DNA of 64,000 nt from Gymnogyps californianus. Taxonomy: Eukaryota > Chordata > Aves > Accipitriformes > Cathartidae. Under the pieces are notes generated by a model that was not told the DNA's origin, ran no database searches, and saw nothing but the letters and a program-made list of their open reading frames with translations. The stretch is taken from contig NC_059471.1 of NCBI RefSeq assembly GCF_018139145.2, positions 69,003,520-69,067,519 of the forward strand, given 5' to 3'. Every line of letters begins with the position of its first letter. Within the stretch, counting starts at the first letter, position 1. The position numbers were made by a program, and so were the translations under genes. This document shows positions 25,201-33,946 of the stretch, in pieces.

Positions 25201-27978
25201 GTGGCAAGGGCACATTGCTGGCTCATATTCAACTTGGCATCCCCCCAGACCCCCAGGTCCTTTCCTGCCAAGCCTCTTTCCAGCTGGTTGGCCCCCCAGC
25301 CTGTACTGCTGCCTGGGGTTGTTCCTCCCCAGGTGCAGGACTTTGCACTTCTTGTCGAACTTCATGAGGTTCCTGTCAGCCCTTTTCTCCAGCCTCCTTT
25401 CTCGAGGTCCCTCTGGATGGCAGCACAACCCTCTGGTGTATCAACAACTCAGTATTGACCCAGTATTGACCCCTGGAGTACACCAGTAGTTACCGGCCTC
25501 CAGCTAGACTTCGTGCCACTGATCACCACCCTCTGGGCCCGGCTGTGCAGCCTGTTTTCAATCCACCTCACTGTCTGATCGTCCAGCCCACAATAAGGAT
25601 GTTATGGGAGACAGTGTCAAAAGCCTCACTGAAGTCAGGGTAGATGATATCCACTGCTCTGCCCTTGGCTACTGAAGCAGTCATTTCATCGTAGAAGGTT
25701 ATTAGACTGGTCAAGCATAACTTCCTTTTTGTGAATCCATGCTGAAATCTTTGTGAAATGCTTTGTGAATCCATGTTGCTGTGGGACAGCTGGTTCACCC
25801 AGCTGTTGCATGCAGTGCAGCTCTGTCTGTGGAAAGCATTTCAGTGGTAGAATTATGAAGCAGAAAGCTGCAGAAAGACCTGATGCTCCAATAGGTAGGA
25901 AAGATGTAAATGCAAAGCATAGTGAATTATGGATGATAACGCACAGTCTCTTGTTTAATAGGCAGTGGGAGTGAAATCCAGTTTCTCTCAGAAGCACAGG
26001 ATGACCCTCAGAAACGAAAACCTGACATCAGAAAAGCCAAGTTATTGCTTGGCTGGGAACCTGTGGTATGTACAGCTGTATTACTGTTGTGTGCAAAAAC
26101 ACAGGGAGGCAGAGGGGGATGGGGGAGGACTACATACATGATAACAATACATTTCAGTTACCATAGTATCTGCTTAACACAATCTCCAGGACAGTTGTTT
26201 AAAAGGCCGTCTCTTGTGTGTTGCCCTAGCTCACAATTCAAGAACTGCTGGGTAAGATTGTATGGCCTGTGCCATGCAGAAGAGCAGATTAGCGTTAGCA
26301 TTTGTAACAGACTTAAGTAGAAAAAAAATATAGGATAGACATTTTAACTTTTTCACATGTGTATTATGAAGTGTCTGCCTTTCTGTAAGCCCGATGAATC
26401 TTTTGAAATACATGATACATAGTTATGGGAGCTAATGAGTTTGCTGTTGTTGCTGCAGTCCTCATTCCTGTTTTGCTGTGGTAACATGCATTATGGAAGG
26501 AAAAAATTGCTTTTATTTAATTAAAATATTTTTAGAAAATCTTTGGAGCAAGACTATTTTTAAGATTATCTGTAACATCATTGTAAACAAAAAGTTTGTT
26601 TGGTTTAATAGGGAGAAATATGAGCACCAGAAAGAAGTTCTGGTTTTTAGAGTTTGTTTAAAGGGAAATATGTGAAACTCAGGCAAAACAGAAGCTAGCC
26701 AGAGAGAGATGACACACTTCTATTTTTTTTATTCTGGTGGACTGGAGTAAACCAGAATAGGAAGCCCTTATTTTGGACTACAGGTATCATATGTAGAGGT
26801 GTTCAGGGCTTGTTCTGTGTGGTGATAAGCTTGAAACATGCTCAGGGTTAGTCTAACATCTCACCACCCACACTAATGTCTGTCCACCTCTAAAGCTTAG
26901 TTACCAGCCATCTGAGGTGATGTCGAGATTGTGGTTGTTCTGCACAGCTAATATGCGAGAAATGCAAAATGCCCATGGTTGTTGTTTTTTCCTTTCTCAA
27001 CCTTTTTGGTGAAGTTAACTGTGTATAACTAGGCATAGCTGATGATAAGAGCTGGTTTGTTTGGGGAGGTAAGGTCTACTTTAATCCCCAGAAAGGGTGT
27101 GACTTTCTTAGCCAGCTCCCCGTTCTAGCTAGCACAGTGGTTTGTAGGCTTTTTTAGATTTGCAGACAAAAATCTTTCCAGGAAACTGTGAACCTATCTA
27201 GTAATTGTAAGCCTATTAATAGCAAAAGGTAGCTCCAGACCCTTCTGAAAGGATTCACAGAGGCACCGGATATTAATAGAATATGCCTGAAAGCACAAGG
27301 ACGATGGCAATTATTTGTATGTGATTTAAGAATATCAAATGAGATACTGGATGATAATTTGTATCCCTTTTTCTGTATATCAACGGAGCACTGAAGAAAT
27401 AAAAACTTAAAAGAAAAACCCACCACCTTTATACCTTTCTGTGGTATATACCATTCTGTGAGATTCTGCGAAAGAGGATCTTTAATCATTAAAAACAGAA
27501 GGGGCTTAAATTTCTGTGTGCTTATCTCTTTCAATATATTAGGAATTGAAAGTAGAATTATGTAAGTCTGTTTTGACACTAAACAGACCAATCATAACCA
27601 TCTGATGAGAGTTAAATTTGTTGGGGTTTTTGACTTACTATGTCAGAAAATATATCTGATGTTTAAAAGCTAACATGCATTAGCAGTGCAGAGATGTAAC
27701 CAGTATGTGGTGCTGTTAATACTTATATTGGCTAAGAATGAGACTTCCTAGCAGTCTTTTGATAGCTGTATTAAAAAAGATACTGTTGTGAAAAGAGCTG
27801 ATGTGAACTTAGAGTGATATGATTCTCTCCTCGCTTTTGGGAACAGGTCCCATTGGAAGAAGGCTTGAATAAAGCAATTCATTACTTCCGTAAAGAACTT
27901 GAGTATCAGGCGAACAATCAGTATATTCCCAAACCAAAACCTGCAAGGATGAAAAAAGGAAGAACAAGACATAACTGA
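1169..27978 (+). CDS. UXS1: UXS1, UDP-glucuronate decarboxylase (UDP-xylose synthase), 3' nine coding exons, partial at 5' end
   Basis: NAD-dependent extended short-chain dehydrogenase/reductase that converts UDP-glucuronate to UDP-xylose through a UDP-4-keto intermediate. In animals it is a type II membrane protein of the ER/Golgi lumen and supplies xylose for proteoglycan linkers and other O-xylosylation. Coding exons are 1169-1273, 2618-2677, 5039-5160, 15641-15760, 20057-20100, 21915-21975, 23428-23485, 25962-26065 and 27847-27978. All junctions are GT-AG and the phases join into one open frame of 803 coding nt plus stop. Visible family motifs in order: [19 protein letters not shown], the catalytic YxxxK as [39 protein letters not shown] and the basic tail KKGRTRHN. 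The first exon starts inside a Val codon, so upstream exons (membrane anchor, GxxGxxG dinucleotide loop) lie outside the window. Human UXS1 is about 420 residues, so about 268 are here. No frameshift or stop is seen, so the gene looks intact. Confidence 0.98.
1274..2617 (+). other. UXS1: UXS1 intron
   Basis: Intron between the YHLASP exon and the STSEVYG exon. Unique-looking sequence; no repeat or gene recognised. Confidence 0.8.
2618..2677 (+). CDS. UXS1: UXS1 coding exon (STSEVYG)
   Basis: 60-bp exon between acceptor aatttag and donor gtaaga. It encodes [19 protein letters not shown] and ends on the first base of an Asp codon. STSEVYG carries the Ser/Thr of the SDR catalytic triad and the conserved Glu of the sugar-nucleotide decarboxylase group. 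Confidence 0.97.
2678..5038 (+). other. UXS1: UXS1 intron
   Basis: Intron of 2.4 kb. Short open frames at 3561-3860 and 3619-3807 overlap on opposite strands and show no family resemblance. It ends in a strong polypyrimidine tract. Confidence 0.8.
5039..5160 (+). CDS. UXS1: UXS1 coding exon with catalytic YxxxK
   Basis: 122-bp exon preceded by a long pyrimidine tract (about 5014-5036) ending in catag, with donor gtatta. It encodes [17 protein letters not shown] followed by the active-site segment [12 protein letters not shown], where Tyr and Lys form the YxxxK dyad. It ends at a codon boundary after MKQ. From memory, human has Ser where this exon has Asn in PQNEDYW. Confidence 0.97.
5161..15640 (+). 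other. UXS1: UXS1 10.5-kb intron
   Basis: Largest intron in the window, AT-rich and apparently free of recognisable LINE or LTR sequence. It contains a 12-bp-stem hairpin at 14229-14267. Short open frames inside it, including one of 129 codons at 7643-8032, look like chance. Confidence 0.8.
14229..14267. repeat. Perfect 12-bp inverted repeat
   Basis: TATTACTTGGTG at 14229-14240 is exactly complementary to CACCAAGTAATA at 14256-14267, with a 15-nt loop. It lies in the long UXS1 intron about 1.4 kb before the next exon. Function unknown. Confidence 0.85.
15641..15760 (+). CDS. UXS1: UXS1 coding exon ([10 protein letters not shown])
   Basis: Exactly 40 codons between acceptor tgcctacag and donor gtaagt, phase 0 at both ends. 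It encodes [18 protein letters not shown] and onward to LQGEPLT. The FGPRM and HMNDGRVV segments contact the UDP-sugar in this family. It follows a 10.5-kb intron, the largest in the window. Confidence 0.97.
15761..20056 (+). other. UXS1: UXS1 intron
   Basis: Intron of 4.3 kb with no gene or repeat recognised apart from a run of A at 17697-17710 and a 9-bp-stem hairpin at 19596-19622. Confidence 0.8.
19596..19622. repeat. Short perfect inverted repeat
   Basis: AGAGACCAC at 19596-19604 pairs with GTGGTCTCT at 19614-19622 across a 9-nt loop. Intronic in UXS1; no function is implied. Confidence 0.75.
20057..20100 (+). CDS. UXS1: UXS1 coding exon (44 bp microexon-like)
   Basis: Short exon between acceptor ggttttag and donor gtaagc. 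It encodes [14 protein letters not shown] plus two bases of a Ser codon. The TRAFQYVSD motif is diagnostic of the UXS1/RmlB-like extended SDRs. Human, from memory, reads YGSGSQTRAF, so two substitutions sit in the loop before the conserved Thr-Arg. Confidence 0.96.
20229..20819. repeat. 5-bp target-site duplication around LTR copy 1
   Basis: GGGAG occurs immediately outside both LTR ends, which fixes the element borders and shows an undisturbed insertion followed by LTR-LTR recombination. Confidence 0.85.
20234..20814 (-). mobile_element. Solo LTR of an avian ERVL-like endogenous retrovirus (copy 1)
   Basis: A 581-bp solo LTR in antisense orientation to UXS1. On the + strand it starts tgtcgtggtttaacc and ends gaaaccaggaca, so read on the - strand it runs TG to CA. 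It is flanked by a perfect 5-bp direct repeat GGGAG (20229-20233 and 20815-20819), a target-site duplication. On its own strand it has a TATA-like TATATAAA (20543-20550), a poly(A) signal ATTAAA (20351-20356) and an A/T-rich part with a long homopolymer. It closely matches copy 3 at 46397-46985. No internal viral coding sequence is present. The ERVL-like family name rests on LTR ends and 5-bp duplication only. Confidence 0.88.
21915..21975 (+). CDS. UXS1: UXS1 coding exon ([10 protein letters not shown])
   Basis: 61-bp exon after acceptor tttatag. It completes the split Ser codon and encodes [20 protein letters not shown]. Donor gtgagt follows the Leu codon. It sits 1.1 kb downstream of the intronic solo LTR. 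Confidence 0.96.
21976..23427 (+). other. UXS1: UXS1 intron
   Basis: Intron of 1.45 kb, AT-rich, with no recognisable repeat or gene. Confidence 0.8.
23428..23485 (+). CDS. UXS1: UXS1 coding exon ([12 protein letters not shown])
   Basis: 58-bp exon between acceptor tatttctag and donor gtgagt. It encodes [19 protein letters not shown] and the first base of a Gly codon. GNPEE is the conserved continuation of the NLGNP motif. Human, from memory, has Asn for the second Lys of IKKLV. Confidence 0.96.
24674..25428 (-). pseudogene. CR1 ORF2 C-terminal fragment, frameshifted
   Basis: C-terminal CR1 ORF2 remains spread over three frames: [20 protein letters not shown], then [20 protein letters not shown], then [20 protein letters not shown] and [14 protein letters not shown]. 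The order and spacing are those of intact CR1 elements. Frameshifts make it non-functional. Confidence 0.88.
25568..25740 (-). pseudogene. CR1 reverse transcriptase fragment, N-terminal side
   Basis: Decayed coding for the CR1 ORF2 reverse transcriptase upstream of its catalytic box: [18 protein letters not shown] then [20 protein letters not shown]. Family members normally read [16 protein letters not shown] here. The frame breaks soon after NIL and the catalytic Asp-Asp part is absent. Confidence 0.85.
25962..26065 (+). CDS. UXS1: UXS1 coding exon ([13 protein letters not shown])
   Basis: 104-bp exon after acceptor tttaatag, only about 200 bp downstream of the CR1 insertion. It encodes [20 protein letters not shown] and then [15 protein letters not shown], with donor gtatgt. 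[10 protein letters not shown] is the conserved sugar-nucleotide-binding segment. The reading frame is intact. Confidence 0.96.
26066..27846 (+). other. UXS1: UXS1 last intron
   Basis: Intron of 1.8 kb before the terminal exon. No repeat or gene recognised. An open frame of 145 codons at 27154-27591 on the - strand has no recognisable domain. Confidence 0.8.
27847..27978 (+). CDS. UXS1: UXS1 terminal coding exon and stop codon
   Basis: Last coding exon after acceptor ggaacag. It encodes [20 protein letters not shown], then the basic C-terminal tail with [16 protein letters not shown], ending in TGA at 27976-27978. Human UXS1, from memory, ends in RTRHS, so the final residue differs. Confidence 0.97.
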   Translation, partial: VPLEEGLNKAIHYFRKELEYQANNQYIPKPKPARMKKGRTRHN

Positions 27979-28682
27979 AGACTGTTAGTTGGACAGGAAA
28001 CTCCCTGCTTGACATTTGACGGATGTAATTTTTTTTTCTTCTTGTTTTTTTTTGAGAGAGACTTTGAAACAGGTATCATGAAGAACAAACTGGAATTTCA
28101 TTCTGAAGCTTGCTTTAAAGAAGTGGATGTGCCTAAAAATAACAAACAAATATTCCCCTTCCCCTGCAAATCTTGCCTTGCACTTTTTAAATCTGTCTTT
28201 TTATGTAAAATAGAGTAGAAGCATCTTTTAGTATCTTCAAGTTTTATATCTTGCTGTGAGATCATTTTGTTGTGACTGTCCTTGACAGTTTTATTTACTG
28301 GTTTCTTTGTGAAGCTGAAGATAAACACAAACGGGATGGAAAATGCCAATTTATTTATAAAATGGGTACTATAAAATAGGAGATGTTCTACTATGCATAA
28401 GAAAAAAGCTAGTGGTATTGTCAGGTGAGAGATACTGACATCTAAGTATAAAGGAGTTTAAAAGAATTCTGTATGAGAGCTTTATGTATTCTTTAAAGGA
28501 GAGATTTTTTCAAAGGTTTAGTTTTAGTTGTACACTTGAATTTGAGATATTTTCATTGATTACCATGGATAAGGATATTTTGAATCACTACTGTGTTGTG
28601 CGTACTCTGGGAATAAAGTTAATGTATTATTGGTTACAGTGGTTGAATATGCTATTTTAATAAAATATTGAAACTTCTATTT
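27979..28682 (+). other. UXS1: UXS1 3' UTR
   Basis: About 700 bp after the UXS1 stop. It contains two T-rich runs near 28028-28050 and ends near two closely spaced poly(A) signals, AATAAA at 28612-28617 and 28659-28664. The exact cleavage site is inferred from the second signal. Confidence 0.75.
28612..28664 (+). terminator. UXS1: Tandem UXS1 polyadenylation signals
   Basis: Two canonical AATAAA hexamers 47 bp apart, starting at 28612 and 28659. They are the first good pair downstream of the stop codon. Cleavage is expected 10-30 bp after one of them, which could give two transcript ends about 50 nt apart. Confidence 0.7.
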
Positions 28683-31600
28683 GCTAGTTGCAGGGTTTCA
28701 CTGTGGGCACTTCTCTGGCATTACCCATCTGTGCATTTATTGTATATTAATTAGAAAGTAACAGTCTGTAAATAATCGGCTCAAAGTTAATAACTTTGGT
28801 CTTTCATTGCTTGTCTCTTAATAGATGTATAGGAAGGGCTGCAGGATGTCTGTTGAAATAGATCGGATAAAAACATCATGATTTATTCCAATTCAGGTAG
28901 TTGATAGTGATGCAGGAGTGTAAGATTTTCTTTAAACCATAGAGTCTAACTTCACCCTCCCTAACTGAGGAAATGTTTCTATTTTAAGCAGTTATTGAAT
29001 TGTCAGTAAATGCTTTCAACTTTGATAACTATGCCTGTCATCTTAACAAAAAAAAAAAAAAAAAAAAACCACAAAAAATCCAATTCCCCTTATTTTTAAT
29101 AGTTCCCCTTTATTTTTAATACCTAAGACTGGATACCTAGGAGGGGAGATGGGCAGTGGGTTTTTAAAAGGTATTTTGGCTTAGTGCCACTCAAAATTGA
29201 AAATCCTAAATCTCATCAAGCAAAGTGACTTGACTTTATCTCATTAAAGTTTGATGTTTTATTAGCTTTCGCATATCTTTCGGTTGATGGTCGAAGCGGG
29301 AGTTACCTGTAGTGATGACTCAATGCCCGGGACCCGGGGAAGACTCTGGGAGCAGTGTGGTATTTAGGCCCCCTTGTCTGAGCATGCCGTCCGCCGGAGC
29401 CTCCCAGTGCTTGCAAGTCTTGGAGTCCCATCCATTCTGTCTGGTAAAAGTTCCCTAGGACTCCAGCAATGATGGGGCTGCTGTGTTTGTTTGCGTGCCC
29501 TGTCTGGACCGGGTCTGCAGTGATCCTTTTAAGACAAAACGGTTTCTTCCCTGCTCACGTGCGCAGGTTTTCTTCTGGTGGAAATCTGCCATGCAACTAA
29601 GATGGGGAGCCAGGGAGCATTTTCCTGTCTGGACTCAGAGGTAGAATTTAGGTATTACACATTGCCTCCATCTTTTCACAGCTGAGCAGCTTGAGGTCTG
29701 CTTTTTGTTTGAAGCCTTTTTCTAGGTGCTCGGGCTGGGCATTTATTCCATATTAAATTGCCTGAAAAGTACACCATGGTGTACGTGCTCCAAATGTGCC
29801 TGTAACCTGTCATTACTGATACACTCACAAAGCACAGCCTCTCTCTATACTCAAAACCACAGCTGGATGTACGTGAAAGTAGTGCCCACTGCTTTAATAG
29901 TTCTGTGGTGAGAACTATTAATCAGCTCCCAGCACGGTGTTTTTAACCCTTGAGCTCAGGATTATGTTTGGGGGAAGGTGCTCTTTCTCCTTTGTATTTT
30001 ACTCCTCATGCAAATTGTGCCACTGGATGCCAAAGCACCTGTGAAGAGGTGGTGCGCAAGGGTGCAACCCTAGTCCAGCGTTTAGAGCAGCCATTGAGAA
30101 TAAATGGGAGCTGTGGGTGCCAGCTGTTACTTCCAGGGCTGGTTTTCATTTAATCCAGTGACTTCAGTGCAAAATACGTGAACTGTACTGGAACAAGCGT
30201 GCTTCTGGAGACTAGCACAAAATGTGTGTTTCCCCCCCACCCCCCCAAAAAAAAAAAAAATCCCTCAGGAGGTCTGAACGTTCGGATACTACAGATACGA
30301 ATTTAAAAGCTTTTTAGGTTACTTCACAGCCTGACCTCCTTCATAAAAGGAGCAAATGGAAGAGAGGGCAAATGGCTGGTACCAATACAACCCATCTGTG
30401 AGTGTGTGGCATGCCTCCCACTGGGCCTGAGTGACAGACTGTATTGATTTGCTGCTTTCCTTGTACTGTTTCTGGCTTTTGCTTCAGAGGTTCCTGGTTC
30501 AGTTCCCGTATTCTTTCTAAATAGTGTCTTCCGGAAACAGCAGCTGAGGCAGCTGTTGCCCTTTGTGTTTGAAGCTGGTGACTGGCCTTCTACCTGATTC
30601 AAAGGCCATGAATCGTGGGTGTTAAAACAGTGTCTGCTGGTGCTTAAGATTGAAAGTCTGGGGTAATTTCAAGTTTGGTCTGGTCTGAACTGGGTCTTCG
30701 AGAAGGCAGATGAGGGTTTGCATGTCTGCTCCCATCTGGGGTTAAACATCCTGGTAGGAGAAAGAGGCATCAAGTTTGCAGGGAACCGCAGGTAAGAAAC
30801 AGCTGCTGCCTCTCCAGAAGAGCCACTTTTGATGGAGGGCAGTGGAATACAGCGCTGAAAGCTTGGAAACATAGGACTTGGGAGGAGTAAACGAAGCCGA
30901 GACGTGTTCTCATTTCCATGCCTGAACACAATGTATTGTAATTCTCTTTTTTTTTTTTTCCCAGGAGATTTGAGAGTTGGCATTTTCTGCTGTTACCTGG
31001 TCAGGCAGGCAAGGTAAAACTACATGACCAGATTTGCGGTGCCTATCACAGTGATCTGCACGAACGGGCAGCTCAGCCGGTGTTGGATGCAAGTCCTCCT
31101 CTCTCAGTAGGGAGTATGCAATGTAGCAGAGGTCTGTGGTGAACTGGCCAGCTTGGTGCTGGCGAGCGAGATCAGCCTTCTAGAAGCAGAGGTGTGCAAG
31201 GCATCCACTGCTGTGGATTCCTTGAACCTCACAAGGAGGACCACTCTTGCTGCTGGAAGCTATTGCAGTGCGAGATCCGCAGTTGGATTTTTTTTTTTTT
31301 TTTAATCATAATGTACTTTTGCTTTATTTCTATATATAGGCTGCTCAGAAGCACTGTAAACCACACTGCTGGTCTACAGACAAGCTACGGTGGGGGCTTG
31401 CAGACCTCATTTATTTTAAGTAGTTCCATGAATGCATAGTCTAGAGAAGCCTCATGTCTATCTTTAGGTTAGAGTTTTTGCTATGTGGGGAAATCATGAT
31501 CTAACAGTCTTCCTGTGTCTAGGGTGTTTGCAGCTTCTCTTAATGTATATAGACTCTGGCGGGTTTAGTAGCCAGTGAGCTTACCGCCCTCTGGGCATTT

Positions 31601-33414
31601 ATCAGTGTCTCTCGGTCATCTATTTTTTTCAATACATTTTTAGAAATGTAATATATTTGAAAAAACTTTCACTTTTGTCAGATAGGGTTGGAATTGAGTT
31701 TCAAAGTTGAGAGAGAGAGGCAAGGGAGGAGGGGGGAGACACAAAACACGATTGCATAAATTTGTTAGCCTTAGAGAACAGGCTACAGAGGGCAAAACAG
31801 GGCTTTGATTAGTGTGATGGATTGAGCTAGTCCCCAGTCTTATTAGTATTGAGTTTAATGCTACTTGAGGCCAAGAAGTCCTTGAAGGTTGTTAGAAGCT
31901 GATCAGAGAAGACTTGTCCACAGGAAGAAGATGCTTTGTTAATTGCAAGGGAAGTATGTACTTCACATTGCTAGCCCTGACATCCATACATCCCCTCCCT
32001 GAAATCAGTGGGAACGTAGCCACCACAAATCCGTAGTTGCTCTGTTGTGAACATTTCCCTGTGCTTTGATCACAAGTGGCAGGAGAAAGGGAATGCCTTA
32101 TTTGCGGCTCTGACTCAGAGCTCCCAGGAACAGCAGCAATAGCTCTGGAGAAAAGCAGGGCTCCTTTTGTATGGCAGGAGGTGTCTGAATGCGATTCCAT
32201 ATCAACAGGGAGGTTTTGCTGAAATAACAATTCATATTTCTTGCAAAACACAGACTCTGGTTCTCTATTCCTTTTCCCAGTCCCTTTCCTTCTCTCGCTT
32301 GCCTATTCCATAATAGCAAACGTGGCAACAACTTTTTGTCCACCTTGTTCTGTTGCCCTTTACAGCCTGGAACAAGCAACAGCTGGTTCATTCTTGCTGT
32401 GTTTTCCCTAGTTTCTGACATGCTCTTCAGCAAGGAGGGGGATCCTCCGAATACCTTGGTCCATGCCATGGCTGAAGCAGCTGGAAAGTCCAAAACATGA
32501 AGCCACAGGGAAGTGTGGGGTGGCCTTAAGTGCTATCAAAGCCAAGCACAGCAGTCTGGGCTCTGTCCACCCCACTGCAGAGAAAGCTGTTTTGAGCAAG
32601 GAAACCTGCATCTTCCACCTGGGAAACAGTCCTGGGATAAAAGCGCCCAATCCCCCATCCCCAACGTGTTTGTGTTACAAGTAAGAACGTAAAGGGAATG
32701 AAGGCCCCTCCAAAAAAAAAAAGAAAATACATACTTAAGGCTGCTGATGAAGACACTGGATTTGGAGAGAAAGACCTCTGTCTAGACTTGGGGGGAGTAT
32801 ATGAGAGCGGCTGTGGGGGCACGGCAGTAGTACTTCCATGCTTTGACAGAAGGGTTACCTGGCAGGCATTATCAGCAAAGGAGGCAGGACTGCCCTACCA
32901 GTCCGACTGACGGACTTGCCTGGCTGATGCCCGCAAACTGGGGGATGTGGCAGCATCGGGTCTTGAAACATGAAGCGCTGGACCACGGCCAAACCGTTCC
33001 TGTTCCGTAGGGAGTCACAATGAACAATGGCTGCTCTTCTGTCTTGGTGGAGAGGTTACGTGATGTCAATGCCGGGATGGCTGGGGATGATGATGATGTG
33101 AAGCGCCCTGGGCTGTCTGCACAGCAGAATAGAAAGGCTGGGAGGGGGCGCGCAGTTTTGTCTGTGTTTTGGGACAGAAATAGTCAAAGGAAATTAACTT
33201 TTGTTAATGTAGTTAAGTTTGAAGCACTCTGTGCATATTTGACAAACAATTTTTTTTTTTTAATAGTTTCCCTCCTTTTGCCCAAACCGGCGATGGCTCA
33301 TACCTGCTTGCATTCTTTGCAGCTTGTACTTTTGCATCATTGCCACTGCTGCACTTCAAATCAGGCGGACCCCTCTGCAAGAAGGAAGGTGCCCTCCCCT
33401 CAGAGCTATTGCTT
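28683..33414. other. Intergenic region between UXS1 and ECRG4 (left part)
   Basis: No gene recognised. It contains a poly(A) run at 29048-29068 followed by an imperfect tandem pair of about 18 bp (29084-29101 and 29103-29120), a C/A homopolymer junction at 30232-30259, T runs near 30949-30959 and 31287-31303, and a purine-rich stretch near 31708-31740. The rest looks unique. Confidence 0.7.
29048..29120 (+). repeat. Poly(A) run and short tandem duplication
   Basis: About 21 A residues are followed by two copies of an 18-bp unit reading ttcccct-tatttttaat. This could mark an old retroposed tail or simple slippage. It is about 370 bp past the predicted UXS1 cleavage site. Confidence 0.6.
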
Positions 33415-33946
33415 TGTGGTGGGTTGACCCCAGCCAGCAGCTAAGTACCCGCACAGCCGCTCACTCCCCCCCACCCCAGTGGGACAGGGGAGAAAACAGG
33501 AAGAGCAAAAGTGAGCAAACTTGAGGGTTGGAGATAAGAGCAGTTTAATAAGTGGAGGAAAGAAGGGGAAAAAAAAAAGTGATGCAAAGGCCACTGACCG
33601 GCAGACTGATGCCCCGCCACTCTCTGAGCGATGGCTACCCTGGAAGACAAAACCCTCACCCCCTTTTTCCTCTTCCCAGCTTTTATTGCTGAGCATACAC
33701 GGCATGGAATCGGTCAGTTTGGGTCAGCTGTCCCACCTGTGTCCCCTCCCAGCCTCTCACCCACCCCTAGCCTACCTGCTGGGGGACGGGGTGGGAAACG
33801 GAGAAGGCATGGACGCTGTGCAGGCGCTGCTCAGCAATAACTAAAACAGTGTTGTGTTATCAACACTGGTTTAGTCACAAATCTAAAACACGGCACCCTA
33901 TGTGTTGTTATGAAGAAAGTTAACTCTATCCCAGCCAGACCCAGTA
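33415..33946 (-). mobile_element. Diverged solo LTR, ERVL-like (copy 2)
   Basis: About 530 bp related to copies 1 and 3 but clearly more diverged. On the + strand it starts tgtggtgggttgacccc, has gtttaataagtgg (poly(A) signal ATTAAA on the - strand at 33544-33549) and ends in ttaactctatcccagcc followed by agacccagta. The TATA-like box seen in the other copies is not preserved and the terminal CA is altered. No 5-bp target duplication is evident. A 9-bp repeat, tgtggtggg, occurs at the left edge (33415-33423) and just past the right edge (33947-33955). No viral internal region is present. Confidence 0.82.

Larger units (their letters stand above)
24601..25765 (-). mobile_element. CR1 LINE, 5'-truncated and internally deleted
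   Basis: A CR1 (chicken repeat 1) non-LTR retrotransposon fragment on the - strand. Its 3' end is at 24601, where the + strand reads agaatcacagaatggttgag. Reading from its 5' side, decayed reverse-transcriptase coding includes [20 protein letters not shown] and [13 protein letters not shown] (about 25611-25740). The C-terminal ORF2 region follows, with [47 protein letters not shown] and [14 protein letters not shown] (about 24700-25370). Several frameshifts separate these blocks. The segment that should carry the F/YADD catalytic box is missing, with a perfect 11-bp tandem duplication at the junction (25450-25471). It is dead. The 5' border is approximate because a tttgtgaatccatg motif is locally repeated near 25730-25775. 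Confidence 0.93.
23486..25961 (+). other. UXS1: UXS1 intron carrying a CR1 LINE
   Basis: Intron of 2.5 kb. The first 1.1 kb is unique-looking. The CR1 fragment occupies about 24601-25765 in antisense, followed by about 200 bp before the next exon. Confidence 0.85.
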
